Below are positions 54,252 through 62,817 of a stretch of 64,000 nucleotides of DNA, piece after piece. A program made the position numbers and the translations under genes. The notes beneath the pieces are model-generated. The model was given only the letters and a program-made list of their open reading frames with translations, searched no databases and was not told the DNA's origin. The stretch comes from Chryseobacterium taichungense (GTDB taxonomy: Bacteria > Bacteroidota > Bacteroidia > Flavobacteriales > Weeksellaceae), in contig NZ_FOBV01000005.1 of the NCBI RefSeq assembly GCF_900109935.1, positions 62,001 to 126,000 of the forward strand. Direction: 5' to 3'. Numbering within the stretch: the first letter of the stretch is position 1; the number at the start of each line of letters is the position of its first letter.

Positions 54252-54674
54252 ATGAAACCCAAAATACCATTTCGTATAGGCTACCAATATGATAAGTGGG
54301 AACTAAACCTAATGAGCATATCAGACAGCATCCCTGATAATTCTTATTGTAGCTATATATGGGTAGGAAGTGAAATTAAGAAGTTCTTAAACTTCATACC
54401 TCACAGAACAGAGCTTATATTCTATTGGGATATACTAGAAGTTGTAATCCTTGAGTTTGATAAGAAATCTGAACACTATTACAAAAGGCTCAATAAAGCC
54501 TTATCAGAAAGAGCCACTAGAGTGAACCCTGAAGTTCTTCCTGATGGTATGATTATTCACAAGTTTATAACTAGCAAAGTGACTTATTGGAATATCTACT
54601 TTCCTGTAAATAAAGAAATAAGGTTGATTTACTTTTCAAACTCCTTTGCTTACATCAAAACCTTACTGGAATAA
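54252..54674 (+). CDS. Unknown cytoplasmic protein
   Basis: A 140-aa protein without signal peptide, rich in aromatic residues (YCSYIWVGSEIKKFLNFI, TYWNIYFP). No domain is recognised. It sits 34 bp before the phosphoesterase gene in the same orientation and may share its transcript. Confidence 0.6.
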   Translation: MKPKIPFRIGYQYDKWELNLMSISDSIPDNSYCSYIWVGSEIKKFLNFIPHRTELIFYWDILEVVILEFDKKSEHYYKRLNKALSERATRVNPEVLPDGMIIHKFITSKVTYWNIYFPVNKEIRLIYFSNSFAYIKTLLE

Positions 54675-54708
54675 AGCTTTGAAATCATTATTAATATAAA
54701 AATATAAA

Positions 54709-55431
54709 ATGGGAAGAATACTTATAACAACTGATAACCATGGGGCTTTAAAAGCTGTAAAACAGGTTTTGGAAAGGTGTAATTTCAATCCAAATGAAGA
54801 CTTATTAATAAACTTAGGAGATGTAGTTGATAGAGGCACAGAAAGTGCTGAATTAGTCCAATTCTACATAGAACTTTCAGAAGAATGTCTTTATAAACCT
54901 TTATTCATTAAAGGAAACCATGATGATTACTGTCAGAAATGGTTAAAATCAGGTGAAATTAATATGGAATGGTTAATGAATGGAGGTACAGAAACTATTG
55001 ATTCTTATATTAGAACAGACTATTTGGATAGTGAAGTACATTTAAACTTTTTTAATGAAATGTTTGATTTCTATATTGACACTAAGAACAGGGGATATGT
55101 TCATGCAGGGTTCACATCTCATAGTGGTCTAGGTCATGACAATCCTAATACATATTATTGGGATAGAACTTTATGGGAGCTAGCTCTTCTAAACAATGAA
55201 AATAAAGAGCTTTCTAAAGAAAGGAGAATATATGAATCTCATAAAGAAATATTTATAGGTCATACTCCAACACTTAATTGGGATGAAACAGAACCTATGA
55301 ATAAATATAATATTTGGAATCTAGATACTGGTGCAGGATTTGGAGGAAAGATCACAATTCTAGATGTTGCTAGTAAAGAATTTTGGCAGAGTGATACAGT
55401 TGAAGATTTGTATACTGATAACAGGTATTAG
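54709..55431 (+). CDS. PPP-type metallophosphoesterase
   Basis: A 240-aa calcineurin-like phosphatase: DNHG (metal ligand, residue 8), LGDVVDRG, IKGNHDD, YVHAGF and FIGHTPT in the order of PPP/ApaH-like serine/threonine phosphatases. Substrate unknown: phosphoprotein or dinucleotide. It is the last gene before the right attachment repeat and is typical of phage and element cargo. Confidence 0.9.
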   Translation: MGRILITTDNHGALKAVKQVLERCNFNPNEDLLINLGDVVDRGTESAELVQFYIELSEECLYKPLFIKGNHDDYCQKWLKSGEINMEWLMNGGTETIDSYIRTDYLDSEVHLNFFNEMFDFYIDTKNRGYVHAGFTSHSGLGHDNPNTYYWDRTLWELALLNNENKELSKERRIYESHKEIFIGHTPTLNWDETEPMNKYNIWNLDTGAGFGGKITILDVASKEFWQSDTVEDLYTDNRY

Positions 55432-55449
55432 TAAAGTTTAAGCTTAAAA

Positions 55450-55471
55450 GGTATCCATTTAGGTATCCATT
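55450..55471. repeat. Direct repeat GGTATCCATT x2 near the right end
   Basis: Copies at 55450-55459 and 55462-55471, 12 bp apart and about 50 bp inside the right att repeat. The position suits arm-type integrase or excisionase sites. Confidence 0.4.
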
Positions 55472-55519
55472 CATTAAGGAAAATATGTAAAATGTTAAAT
55501 ATCAATATGAAATATGATC

Positions 55520-55544
55520 TGGTTCGAGCCCAAGTGGGACCACT
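55520..55544 (+). repeat. Right 25-bp direct repeat (att) of the element
   Basis: Identical to 36155-36179. It covers only T-arm and acceptor 3' strand of tRNA-Met, so the crossover of this element lies in the T-arm region, unlike the longer fragment at 36136. Chromosomal sequence resumes after it. Confidence 0.85.
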
Positions 55545-55553
55545 TTTTAAATC

Positions 55554-55586
55554 AAGCACTTACAGAAATGGAGGTGCTTTTTTGTT
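55554..55586 (+). terminator. Original tRNA-Met terminator
   Basis: AAGCACTT pairs with AGGTGCTT (one wobble), followed by TTTTTTG. Ten bases past the tRNA 3' end, it is likely to be the native terminator of the tRNA-Met gene before the islands inserted. Confidence 0.65.
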
Positions 55587-55786
55587 TATTAAAGCTGATT
55601 TTCCAATAATTTACCTTGCTTCATTGATGTTGCCAGATTTTATTTTAGAATAGAACATTAGAAATTGAAGTACTTTTTGAAGTGAAATTTACAATGTTTT
55701 CAATTTTTGATTTAAATTGTACTTTTTAGTGACACTTATCATACCTGCTTTCATAGGAAGTTTATAACTTTATTAAAAATTAAAAA
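55587..55786. other. Spacer before the persulfide dioxygenase gene
   Basis: 200 bp of AT-rich chromosomal sequence; it must hold the promoter of the next gene. I see no convincing -33/-7 pair. Confidence 0.35.
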
Positions 55787-57199
55787 ATGAAGATCGAGCA
55801 AATTTATACTGGGTGCCTTTCTCATGCAGCTTATTTTCTGGAAAGTGAGGGAGAAGTTGCCATTTTTGATCCCTTACGTGATGTGGATTCTTACATTTCA
55901 AAAGCAGAAGCCGAACATGCTAAAATAAAATACGTTTTTGAGACGCACTTTCATGCTGACTTTGTAAGCGGACATCTTGAATTAAAAGACAAAACAGGAG
56001 CTGACATTGTTTTTGGGCCGACAGCAAAACCTTCTTACAATGCAATAGCAGCGAATGACGGAGATGTTTTCTATGTGGGCAAATGTATGGTAAAAGTGAT
56101 TCATACACCTGGACATACCATGGAAAGCACAACCTATCTGATCTTCGATGAAAATGGTAATCAAAATTCTATCATCACCGGAGATACTTTATTTATCGGT
56201 GATGTGGGGCGACCGGATCTCGCTCAGCATGTCAACAGTGAACTCACACAGGATAAATTGGCCAGGCTGCTATTTCATTCTTTAAGAGAAAAAATAATGC
56301 CCCTTGATGATCATCTGATCGTCTATCCAAATCACGGAGCAGGAAGCGCCTGTGGTAAGATGATGAGTAAAGAAACAACCGATACGTTAGGTCACCAGAA
56401 AGAAACCAATTATGCCCTGAGAAAGGATATGACGGAAGATGAATTTGTTTCAGAATTACTTTCCGGCCTAACCGACCCACCCGGCTATTTCCCAAAAAAT
56501 GTTTTGCTAAATATCAATGGCTATAATCATCTTGATTCGATACTGATTCAAGGAAAGAATCCACTTACTGTTGATGATTTTCTAAAGATGACGGAAGCTG
56601 ATGATGTAATGATCTTAGATACCAGAAATGCATCAGCATTTGCACAGGGTTTTATTCCGGGTAGCCTTAATGTCGGGTTAGATGGAAGTTTTGCTACTTG
56701 GGTAGGGGAAATGATCAGCGATATTAATCAAAAAATAATCTTGGTAACTGATGCAGGCAGAGAGGAGGAAAGTATAGTAAGATTATCAAGAGTAGGATAT
56801 GACAATACGATAGGTTATCTTAAAGGAGGTTTTGATGCCTGGAAGAATGCCGGTAAAAATATTGAAACGGTGGAAAGAATTTCAGCCGAAAAGTTTAAAG
56901 AGATCTATGATGATAAAATAATTATTCTTGATGTAAGGAAAAATAGTGAATTCGAATCCGAGCATGTGGTCAATGCTATTAATATTCCTTTAAATAAGAT
57001 AAATTCACATTTCGATTCTTTTCCAAAGGACAAATCATTTATTGTATATTGTGCAGGAGGATATAGAAGTATGATCGCAGCATCAATCCTAAAACAAAAT
57101 GGTTTTAAAGATTTTGCAGATGTCACAGGAGGTTTTGCAGACATTAGGAAAAATGACCTTCCGAGAACGGCTTATTCAGCGCCGACTACATTGCTGTAA
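55787..57199 (+). CDS. Persulfide dioxygenase-rhodanese fusion
   Basis: A 470-aa protein. Residues 1-235 form an ETHE1-like metallo-beta-lactamase domain: THFHADFVSGH, HTPGHTMESTTY, TGDTLFIGDVGRPD and YPNHGAGS. Two rhodanese domains follow. The first (about 265-355) has VTDAGREEES with no catalytic Cys; the second (about 365-460) has YCAGGYRS with Cys. It oxidises glutathione persulfide or related persulfides to sulfite and moves sulfane sulfur, detoxifying sulfide. Chromosomal, monocistronic. Confidence 0.92.
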   Translation: MKIEQIYTGCLSHAAYFLESEGEVAIFDPLRDVDSYISKAEAEHAKIKYVFETHFHADFVSGHLELKDKTGADIVFGPTAKPSYNAIAANDGDVFYVGKCMVKVIHTPGHTMESTTYLIFDENGNQNSIITGDTLFIGDVGRPDLAQHVNSELTQDKLARLLFHSLREKIMPLDDHLIVYPNHGAGSACGKMMSKETTDTLGHQKETNYALRKDMTEDEFVSELLSGLTDPPGYFPKNVLLNINGYNHLDSILIQGKNPLTVDDFLKMTEADDVMILDTRNASAFAQGFIPGSLNVGLDGSFATWVGEMISDINQKIILVTDAGREEESIVRLSRVGYDNTIGYLKGGFDAWKNAGKNIETVERISAEKFKEIYDDKIIILDVRKNSEFESEHVVNAINIPLNKINSHFDSFPKDKSFIVYCAGGYRSMIAASILKQNGFKDFADVTGGFADIRKNDLPRTAYSAPTTLL

Positions 57200-57239
57200 A
57201 TACCTGTATTTTATACAATTTTTATTATTCAACAAAATA

Positions 57240-57265
57240 AACTCTCCTTTAAAAAAAGGAGAGTT
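57240..57265. terminator. Hairpin terminator
   Basis: AACTCTCCTTT (57240-57250) and AAAGGAGAGTT (57255-57265) form a perfect 11-bp stem with an AAAA loop after the persulfide dioxygenase gene. Confidence 0.65.
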
Positions 57266-57444
57266 CTCAAAATAAAATAAGCCGCAAAAAGTGGATGACT
57301 AATTATTTCAAAGTTAGAAACAGCAGGCTTTTTCGCTTTATGACAGTACTCATAATTTCTTAATGAATTTATCATTAATATAAATTTCCAACCTTTCTTC
57401 GTTTTCATGCATCTATATCTATAGAACAATGAAATACAAAATCT

Positions 57445-60408
57445 ATGAAAAGGCTGTATCTACAATTCCTTTTATTATTGCCTGTTTTCTGCCTTGCCCA
57501 GATTCCAAGAATTGAAATATCAAATGGTAAAGGAGGATATAAAAATAGTGATCAGGTCATCCTTCAGAAATTACAGATTGAGACAAAAATCGTTGGGAAA
57601 ATTTCCACCAATACCATCACGATGGTGTTGAAGAACAATTCCGGGCGTCTGAGGGAGGGAAGGGTTACCTTTCCTTTGCCGGAAGGAATCAGCGCAAGCG
57701 GTTATGCACTCGATATTAACGGAAAGCTTAGAAATGCTGTTCCGGTAGAAAAAGAAAAGGCAAAGGAGGTATATGAAACCATTAAAAAAAGAAATGTTGA
57801 TCCCGGTGTGCTGGAAAAAGTGGAAGGAAATAATTTCCGGACAACGGTATATCCCGTCGCTCCGAACGGAGGCGAAAGAACCCTGCAAATTACCTATCAT
57901 GATGAACTCAAGAAATCCGGGAATGTTTATCAATACTTTTTGCCGCTAAATTATACGCAGCAAATTCCTGAATTTATCATTAAAACGACGGTCTTTCAGA
58001 GTACGGAAACTCCCATACTGGAAGAAAAACCGGACGGAGAATACAATTTCGTACAAAAGGGGAATGTTTGGACCGCAGAAACCCATAAAACCAATTATAG
58101 AACAGGAAATAATCTGAAGATCAATTTTCCGCAGCGTGAAGGCAGCCAGAACATTCTGATGCAGCCGGCTTCCGGTAATTCTTCGTATTTTCTGGCCAAT
58201 CTAAATGTGCTTCCGAATGAAAGAGTCAAAAAGCTGCCTAATCAGATTGCTGTAGTTTGGGATAACTCTTTAAGTGGAAAAAACCGCGATCACGCCAAGG
58301 AATTTATACTGCTGGATGAATATTTTAAAGCCAATACAAATGTTACCGTAAAAACATATTTCATCAGCAATACGTTCGATAAAGGAAAAACATTTAAAAT
58401 AAAAGATGGAAACTGGAATGAACTCAAATCTTATTTATCAAAAATTTCTTACGATGGGGGAACTGATTTCGGAGAATTAAAACCATTGCAAGAAGACGAA
58501 ATCCTGTTCTTTACAGACGGAATATCCTCTTTTGGCGAAATGAAAATAATTTGGAATAAGCCCACTTATACCATCTCATCATCCAACACGGCCAATTTTA
58601 ATCAGTTGAAGTACATCAGCAACAAAACAAACGGAGAATTTTTAAATTTAAATGAGAATGATCCAAAAAAAGAAGTGAGAAAACTACTTTTTCAACCGCT
58701 GAAGTTCTTAGGAATTGAAAGTAATTCAGCCGTTTCTGAAATATATCCCTCAATGTCTGAAACCATTTCACAGGATTTTGTGCTGGCCGGAATTTTAAAT
58801 GGAAATCAGACAAGCCTTAAAGTAAAATTCGGTTATGGGAATGAAGTCACCGAAACCAGGATTATAACTTTAAATGCACAGGAGCAATCCGTAAAAGACT
58901 GGGAAATCTCAGCGTTCTGGGCACAGAAAAAACTTAACGAACTGGAAATTTTTTCAAAACAAAATAAAGACGAAATTAAAAACCTGAGTCAGCAGTTCGG
59001 CCTGGTCAGCAGCAACATGAGCTTAATGGTTCTCGAAAATGTTGAAGACTATGTCCGATATGACATCACGCCGCCACTGGAGCTTAAAACACAGTTTGAT
59101 GCGATGGTTAAAAACAACAGGACTGCTAAAGAGGCAAGGCTGAAAGATTTGATGGAACAAGCTGAAATGATGACAGAAAACCTGAAGGCATGGTGGAAAA
59201 AAGAATATACCCCAAAACCAAAACGATATCCTACGCCTACATCGGTTTCAAGAAGTGATACGGCAAGAGAAAATGATCTTGAAGAAGTAGTGGTAACCGG
59301 CGTTTCAGAAATGAGAACATCAGCAGTTTCTGAAAGAAGGCGCGAGCAGGCACAAATGAGTCTGAAGGAAATGACTTATATCGCATCAAATGCACCTCAG
59401 GCACTTCAAGGAAGAGTTGCAGGAATTCAGGTCGGATACAGAAATAAATATTCAAACAGCGCTGCGCTCATCAATCCCGGAAGAATCACCACCATTGAGG
59501 TAGAATCGAAAGCGGAATATATGAAGCTTTTCAGCAGAGCAAACGATTCCGAAACCATTTACGGTATTTATCTTCAAAACAGAAAAGAATATGAGAACCT
59601 TCCTCAATATTACTTCGATGTTGCACAGCTTTTATTTAAAAACAATGACAGGAAACTTGGACTGAAAGTATTGAGCGCTATTGCAGACCTTGATCTGGAG
59701 AATGAAGAGCTCTATAAATTATTAGCCTATAAACTAAAGGAGGCGGAAGTGTACGACAAAGAGCTTTTCGCAGCTCAGAAAGTGTTGGAATGGAGGCCTT
59801 TCGATCCTCAAAGTTACCGGGACGTTGCACTGGCTTTTGAAGACAACGGAAACTACCAGGCTGCTCTTGATAATCTGTATAAAGTGCTCACCCAATCTTA
59901 TACAAAAGAGCTGGCCGATCGTGACAACGGAATTGAAGAAATTATCATCATGGAAATCAATCAGCTTATCGCAAATCATGGAAAACAATTGAATCTTAAC
60001 AATATCAACCCAAAAATCATGGCAGATCTTCCGATCAACATCCGCGTTGTGATCAACTGGAACAAAGATGATACGGATATCGATCTCTGGGTAACCGATC
60101 CCAACAATGAACGCTGCTATTATTCAAATAAAGAAACAGAAATCGGAGGCAGATTAAGTGACGATTTTACAAGAGGCTTCGGTCCCGAACAGTTTCTCCT
60201 GAAAAAAGCACTGAAAGGTAAATATAAGATCCAGACCAATTTCTTCGGAGAGCGGCAGGTAGGAATTGCCGGTCCGACAGCCATTATGGCGGAAATTTAC
60301 ATCAATTATGCGACCGGTAAACAGGAAAGAAAAATAGTAGTGTTCCAGAATCAAAAAGAAAACGGAAGAAATGAGGATGGTATTCTCATTGGTGAGTTCG
60401 AATTTTAA
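57445..60408 (+). CDS. Large VIT-domain protein with SusC-plug-like motif and DUF2135
   Basis: A 987-aa exported protein (signal peptide MKRLYLQFLLLLPVFCLAQ). Residues about 20-150 form a VIT domain (VTFPLPEGISASGYALDING, EKEKAKEVYETIKKR). A vWA-like middle part follows (IAVVWDNSLSGK). Around residues 612-665 comes EEVVVTGVSEMR and ALQGRVAGIQVG, text typical of the TonB/SusC plug region. A helical TPR-like region and a C-terminal DUF2135 domain (DTDIDLWVTDPNNERCYY) end the protein. It probably works in the envelope. The plug-like insert is unusual. Confidence 0.85.
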   Translation: MKRLYLQFLLLLPVFCLAQIPRIEISNGKGGYKNSDQVILQKLQIETKIVGKISTNTITMVLKNNSGRLREGRVTFPLPEGISASGYALDINGKLRNAVPVEKEKAKEVYETIKKRNVDPGVLEKVEGNNFRTTVYPVAPNGGERTLQITYHDELKKSGNVYQYFLPLNYTQQIPEFIIKTTVFQSTETPILEEKPDGEYNFVQKGNVWTAETHKTNYRTGNNLKINFPQREGSQNILMQPASGNSSYFLANLNVLPNERVKKLPNQIAVVWDNSLSGKNRDHAKEFILLDEYFKANTNVTVKTYFISNTFDKGKTFKIKDGNWNELKSYLSKISYDGGTDFGELKPLQEDEILFFTDGISSFGEMKIIWNKPTYTISSSNTANFNQLKYISNKTNGEFLNLNENDPKKEVRKLLFQPLKFLGIESNSAVSEIYPSMSETISQDFVLAGILNGNQTSLKVKFGYGNEVTETRIITLNAQEQSVKDWEISAFWAQKKLNELEIFSKQNKDEIKNLSQQFGLVSSNMSLMVLENVEDYVRYDITPPLELKTQFDAMVKNNRTAKEARLKDLMEQAEMMTENLKAWWKKEYTPKPKRYPTPTSVSRSDTARENDLEEVVVTGVSEMRTSAVSERRREQAQMSLKEMTYIASNAPQALQGRVAGIQVGYRNKYSNSAALINPGRITTIEVESKAEYMKLFSRANDSETIYGIYLQNRKEYENLPQYYFDVAQLLFKNNDRKLGLKVLSAIADLDLENEELYKLLAYKLKEAEVYDKELFAAQKVLEWRPFDPQSYRDVALAFEDNGNYQAALDNLYKVLTQSYTKELADRDNGIEEIIIMEINQLIANHGKQLNLNNINPKIMADLPINIRVVINWNKDDTDIDLWVTDPNNERCYYSNKETEIGGRLSDDFTRGFGPEQFLLKKALKGKYKIQTNFFGERQVGIAGPTAIMAEIYINYATGKQERKIVVFQNQKENGRNEDGILIGEFEF

Positions 60409-60678
60409 TTAACAATTTTTGAAAATTGATAATTATACACAATAAATTATAGATGATGGTGTTAATATAATGATCAATGTGTAAGAAGAAGTTTGAGTTG
60501 AGGTGTCTGCAGCAATGCAGGCACTTTTTTTATTGTAATAATATTTTCAATAGGAACGGGCTTTAGCCCGTTTTTTATAAGTCAAACTCGTTTGGCTTTA
60601 GCCAAAACCTAAATTCAGATTTACATAAAAGCACCGCTGGCGCTAGCGTCCCGCTCGTGTCCTTTAAAAACAAACTTA
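60409..60678. repeat. REP-like palindromes and dispersed repeat text
   Basis: AACGGGCTTTAGCCCGTT (60555-60572) and TTTGGCTTTAGCCAAA (60591-60606) are palindromes of a GGCTTTAGCC family that recurs at 63657-63776. A GC-rich patch GCGCTAGCGTCCCGCTCG follows at about 60640. No gene is present here. Confidence 0.65.
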
Positions 60679-60995
60679 CCGTTCCCAACCCCTCCCGACA
60701 CGTCCCGAACCTATCGCAACACGTTCCGGACCGGTCCAGACACGTTCTGTAAGGGTTCCGACACGTTGTATAACCCCTTTCGACACGTTCATTACCTCTC
60801 CGGCGGGGTTATCGACGTCTCCAACGGGGTCTTGGACGCCTCCGGACACGTTACACAACGTCTCCGGACCCGTGAAAGACGTATCGCGACAGGTAAAGAA
60901 CCCCGCCGGACCCATAAAAAACCTCTTCGGAGCGCTGAAAGACATCACCGGACCCTTCCCGGACGTATCATGACACATAAACAACGTCTCCCGAC
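60679..60995. repeat. GC-rich degenerate 21-bp minisatellite, 15 units
   Basis: On the minus strand, fifteen consecutive units of 20-22 bp (sum 317 bp) share the start GTCSGGAGACGT and the end AACGT or a variant. Indels of one base break any reading frame. The block is far richer in G and C than the surrounding DNA. ORFs on both strands across it are by-products of the repeat. Confidence 0.8.
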
Positions 60996-61041
60996 CATTC
61001 AAACACATGTCGGGAGAAGTAAACGTTAATTGAGAGTATAA

Positions 61042-61074
61042 AAATACCCCTCCGTGTTAATCGAAGGGGTATTT
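61042..61074 (-). terminator. Terminator of the 61079 gene
   Basis: AAATACCCCT (61042-61051) and AGGGGTATTT (61065-61074) form a perfect 10-bp stem just beyond the 3' end of the minus-strand gene, with T-rich sequence following on that strand. Confidence 0.75.
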
Positions 61075-61078
61075 AATA

Positions 61079-61582
61079 TTATTTTTTCTCTTTATTTTCT
61101 TTGGTTGACGAATCGGATTCGGGTGGAGTAGGTTTGACGAAGAACTGTTTCAGATCTCTAAACTTGTCTTCAAATCCCACTGCCGCAGTTCCTGCTCTGT
61201 AAGCTGTAAAAGAATAGTCATCCAGTGCATATTGATAATTATCAAAATCATGGAGAGTTTTGGCGTTGTTCAGCCGTGTAATGATGCTTTCAAGCCTGCT
61301 GATCATTCCTTCCATGTGGTTTCGGGAAGTGTAATCCCTTTCAAATTCGGCCCAGTCGACATCAGGAGAGCTGAGGTTGGGCTGATTTTGGAAATAGTCG
61401 TGAACTTTGTTGACAAACAGCTTGTTTTGCTCGTTGATGCTGCCATATTTTTTACGGTCAGCGGCTGAAAGATTGATTGTAATTTCAGCAAGTGCGCTTT
61501 CAAGTAATGCAATGGCATCTTGTGCCGCAGTAATCTTTGTACTGCTCAAATGGGTGGAGTTCAAATTTGTTAATCCCATCAT
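61079..61582 (-). CDS. Unknown helical protein
   Basis: A 167-aa protein, helical and polar, with a charged Lys/Glu tail (STKENKEKK). Segments such as AAQDAIALLESALAEIT and MISRLESIITRLNNA suggest a four-helix bundle. No signal peptide and no family I recognise. It is monocistronic with its own terminator, in a repeat-rich chromosomal region. Confidence 0.65.
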   Translation of the reverse strand: MMGLTNLNSTHLSSTKITAAQDAIALLESALAEITINLSAADRKKYGSINEQNKLFVNKVHDYFQNQPNLSSPDVDWAEFERDYTSRNHMEGMISRLESIITRLNNAKTLHDFDNYQYALDDYSFTAYRAGTAAVGFEDKFRDLKQFFVKPTPPESDSSTKENKEKK

Positions 61583-61826
61583 TTTTGATTTTATGTTAAT
61601 ACTAATTGATATAAAACCTTGTGTTTTTTTAAGAGAAACGAAAGTAAGAAAATTTTTAAAAGAAAAAAAATGAAAGCAAATTACAGCATGACCGAGACGC
61701 AGCCAAGTAAATAAATTTGCAGGAATGTATAGAGGGCGTAGATATTACAATCAACAGTATATTTTTGTTCTCTTCTTAAAAAAAAGATTGTAGATTCGCA
61801 CGATCGAATTGTATTTCAAAGAGATT

Positions 61827-62420
61827 ATGAATCTGAGTTTTAAAAATAATATTGTTAAAAGAATGATAATTTCATTAGTGATCTTAGCTGTGCTGATTCT
61901 TGCATTTGTATTATATCAGAAAAAAGTGCGTTATAATCTCGTTACGATATCAGAAAACAAGGTTTATAATTCGGGTGCTGTTCCTCCGGAAAAGCTGGCT
62001 GATTTCGTAAGCGATCACAAAATAAAAACCATTGTCGATTTACGCGACGGCCTGGTACAGACCGCTTTGAATCCGGAAACAAAAAAACAGGTAAATGCCG
62101 AAGAATTTGCAGCCGATAAAATTGCAGGCCTCCATTATTATAACTTACCCACTGACCAGATTCCTCAGGACAGCACGGTACAGAAGTTTTTGAAAATCAT
62201 GGATGATCCGGGAAATTATCCTGTTCTTATCCATTGTCATCACGGGGTTGGGCGTTCCCGCTTGTTCAGTTCTATTTACAGAATCGAATATGAAAACTTC
62301 ACCAACGAAAAAGCCAGGGAAAATGCCCGTTTGTTCTGGGAATTCGGAACCAATTTTTCAAAAAACTCAGAGAAAGGCATCTATCTTACCCATTATAAGA
62401 AAAGAAAAAGAGAGCAGTAA
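61827..62420 (+). CDS. Membrane-anchored dual-specificity/tyrosine phosphatase-like protein
   Basis: A 197-aa protein from the ATG at 61827. The N-terminal helix (residues 11-30, IISLVILAVLILAFVLYQ) is an anchor or uncleaved signal. The catalytic P-loop is IHCHHGVGRSR (Cys-x5-Arg) with a general-acid Asp upstream (VDLRDG). It dephosphorylates proteins or phosphoinositide-like substrates outside the inner membrane; the substrate is unknown. Confidence 0.85.
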   Translation: MNLSFKNNIVKRMIISLVILAVLILAFVLYQKKVRYNLVTISENKVYNSGAVPPEKLADFVSDHKIKTIVDLRDGLVQTALNPETKKQVNAEEFAADKIAGLHYYNLPTDQIPQDSTVQKFLKIMDDPGNYPVLIHCHHGVGRSRLFSSIYRIEYENFTNEKARENARLFWEFGTNFSKNSEKGIYLTHYKKRKREQ

Positions 62421-62790
62421 ATCTTAATTTGCTTAACGAGATAAATGAAGTAAAGCCTTTTTAAATTTACCTGAAATATTTCTCCCACAGATTATGGTAA
62501 ATGCAGATCTAAATAAAAAAAATCTGCACAATCCGCTCAATCCGCGAGAGCATCTTCACAACAAAGACGATTCCGGATAAAAAGAGACTTCCGCGAAAAT
62601 ATATTCTTGTTATTTCCCCACAGGAAATTACATAATACTTAATTTGCTTAATCAAATAAACTTTGTTTATTCTTAGATTTCAACATTAATATATTAAGTT
62701 TCTTAAGCCAAAAAAGGAATCAATCCTTAATTCCTTAATGTTTAAAACTTAAAAGTCTTCGTTGCCGAAGCCGCGAAAATATTTTCTTGT
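62421..62790. repeat. Spacer with decayed dispersed repeats
   Basis: No gene is present. CCGCGAAAATATATTCTTGT at 62591 is repeated with few changes at 62771, and CTTAATTTGCTTAA occurs twice (about 62423 and 62639). Text such as AATCTGCACAATCCGC resembles intergenic repeats seen in flavobacteria. The second 62771 copy overlaps the deoD promoter. Confidence 0.5.
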
Positions 62791-62798
62791 TATCTTTG
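62791..62798 (+). promoter_or_regulatory. -7 box of the deoD promoter
   Basis: TATCTTTG matches the Bacteroidota -7 consensus TAnnTTTG, 20 bp before the deoD start. No TTG occurs at the usual distance upstream. Confidence 0.55.
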
Positions 62799-62817
62799 CC
62801 ACACTGAAAATAAAGTT

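Noticed and set aside
57229..57429. 66-aa minus-strand ORF
   Set aside because: It spans a terminator hairpin and the likely promoter of the VIT gene, and the product has no recognisable features.
60676..61029. ORFs of 110 aa (minus) and 87 aa (plus) across the GC-rich repeat
   Set aside because: They arise because the repeat has few stop codons; unit indels shift the frame and the two strands overlap completely.
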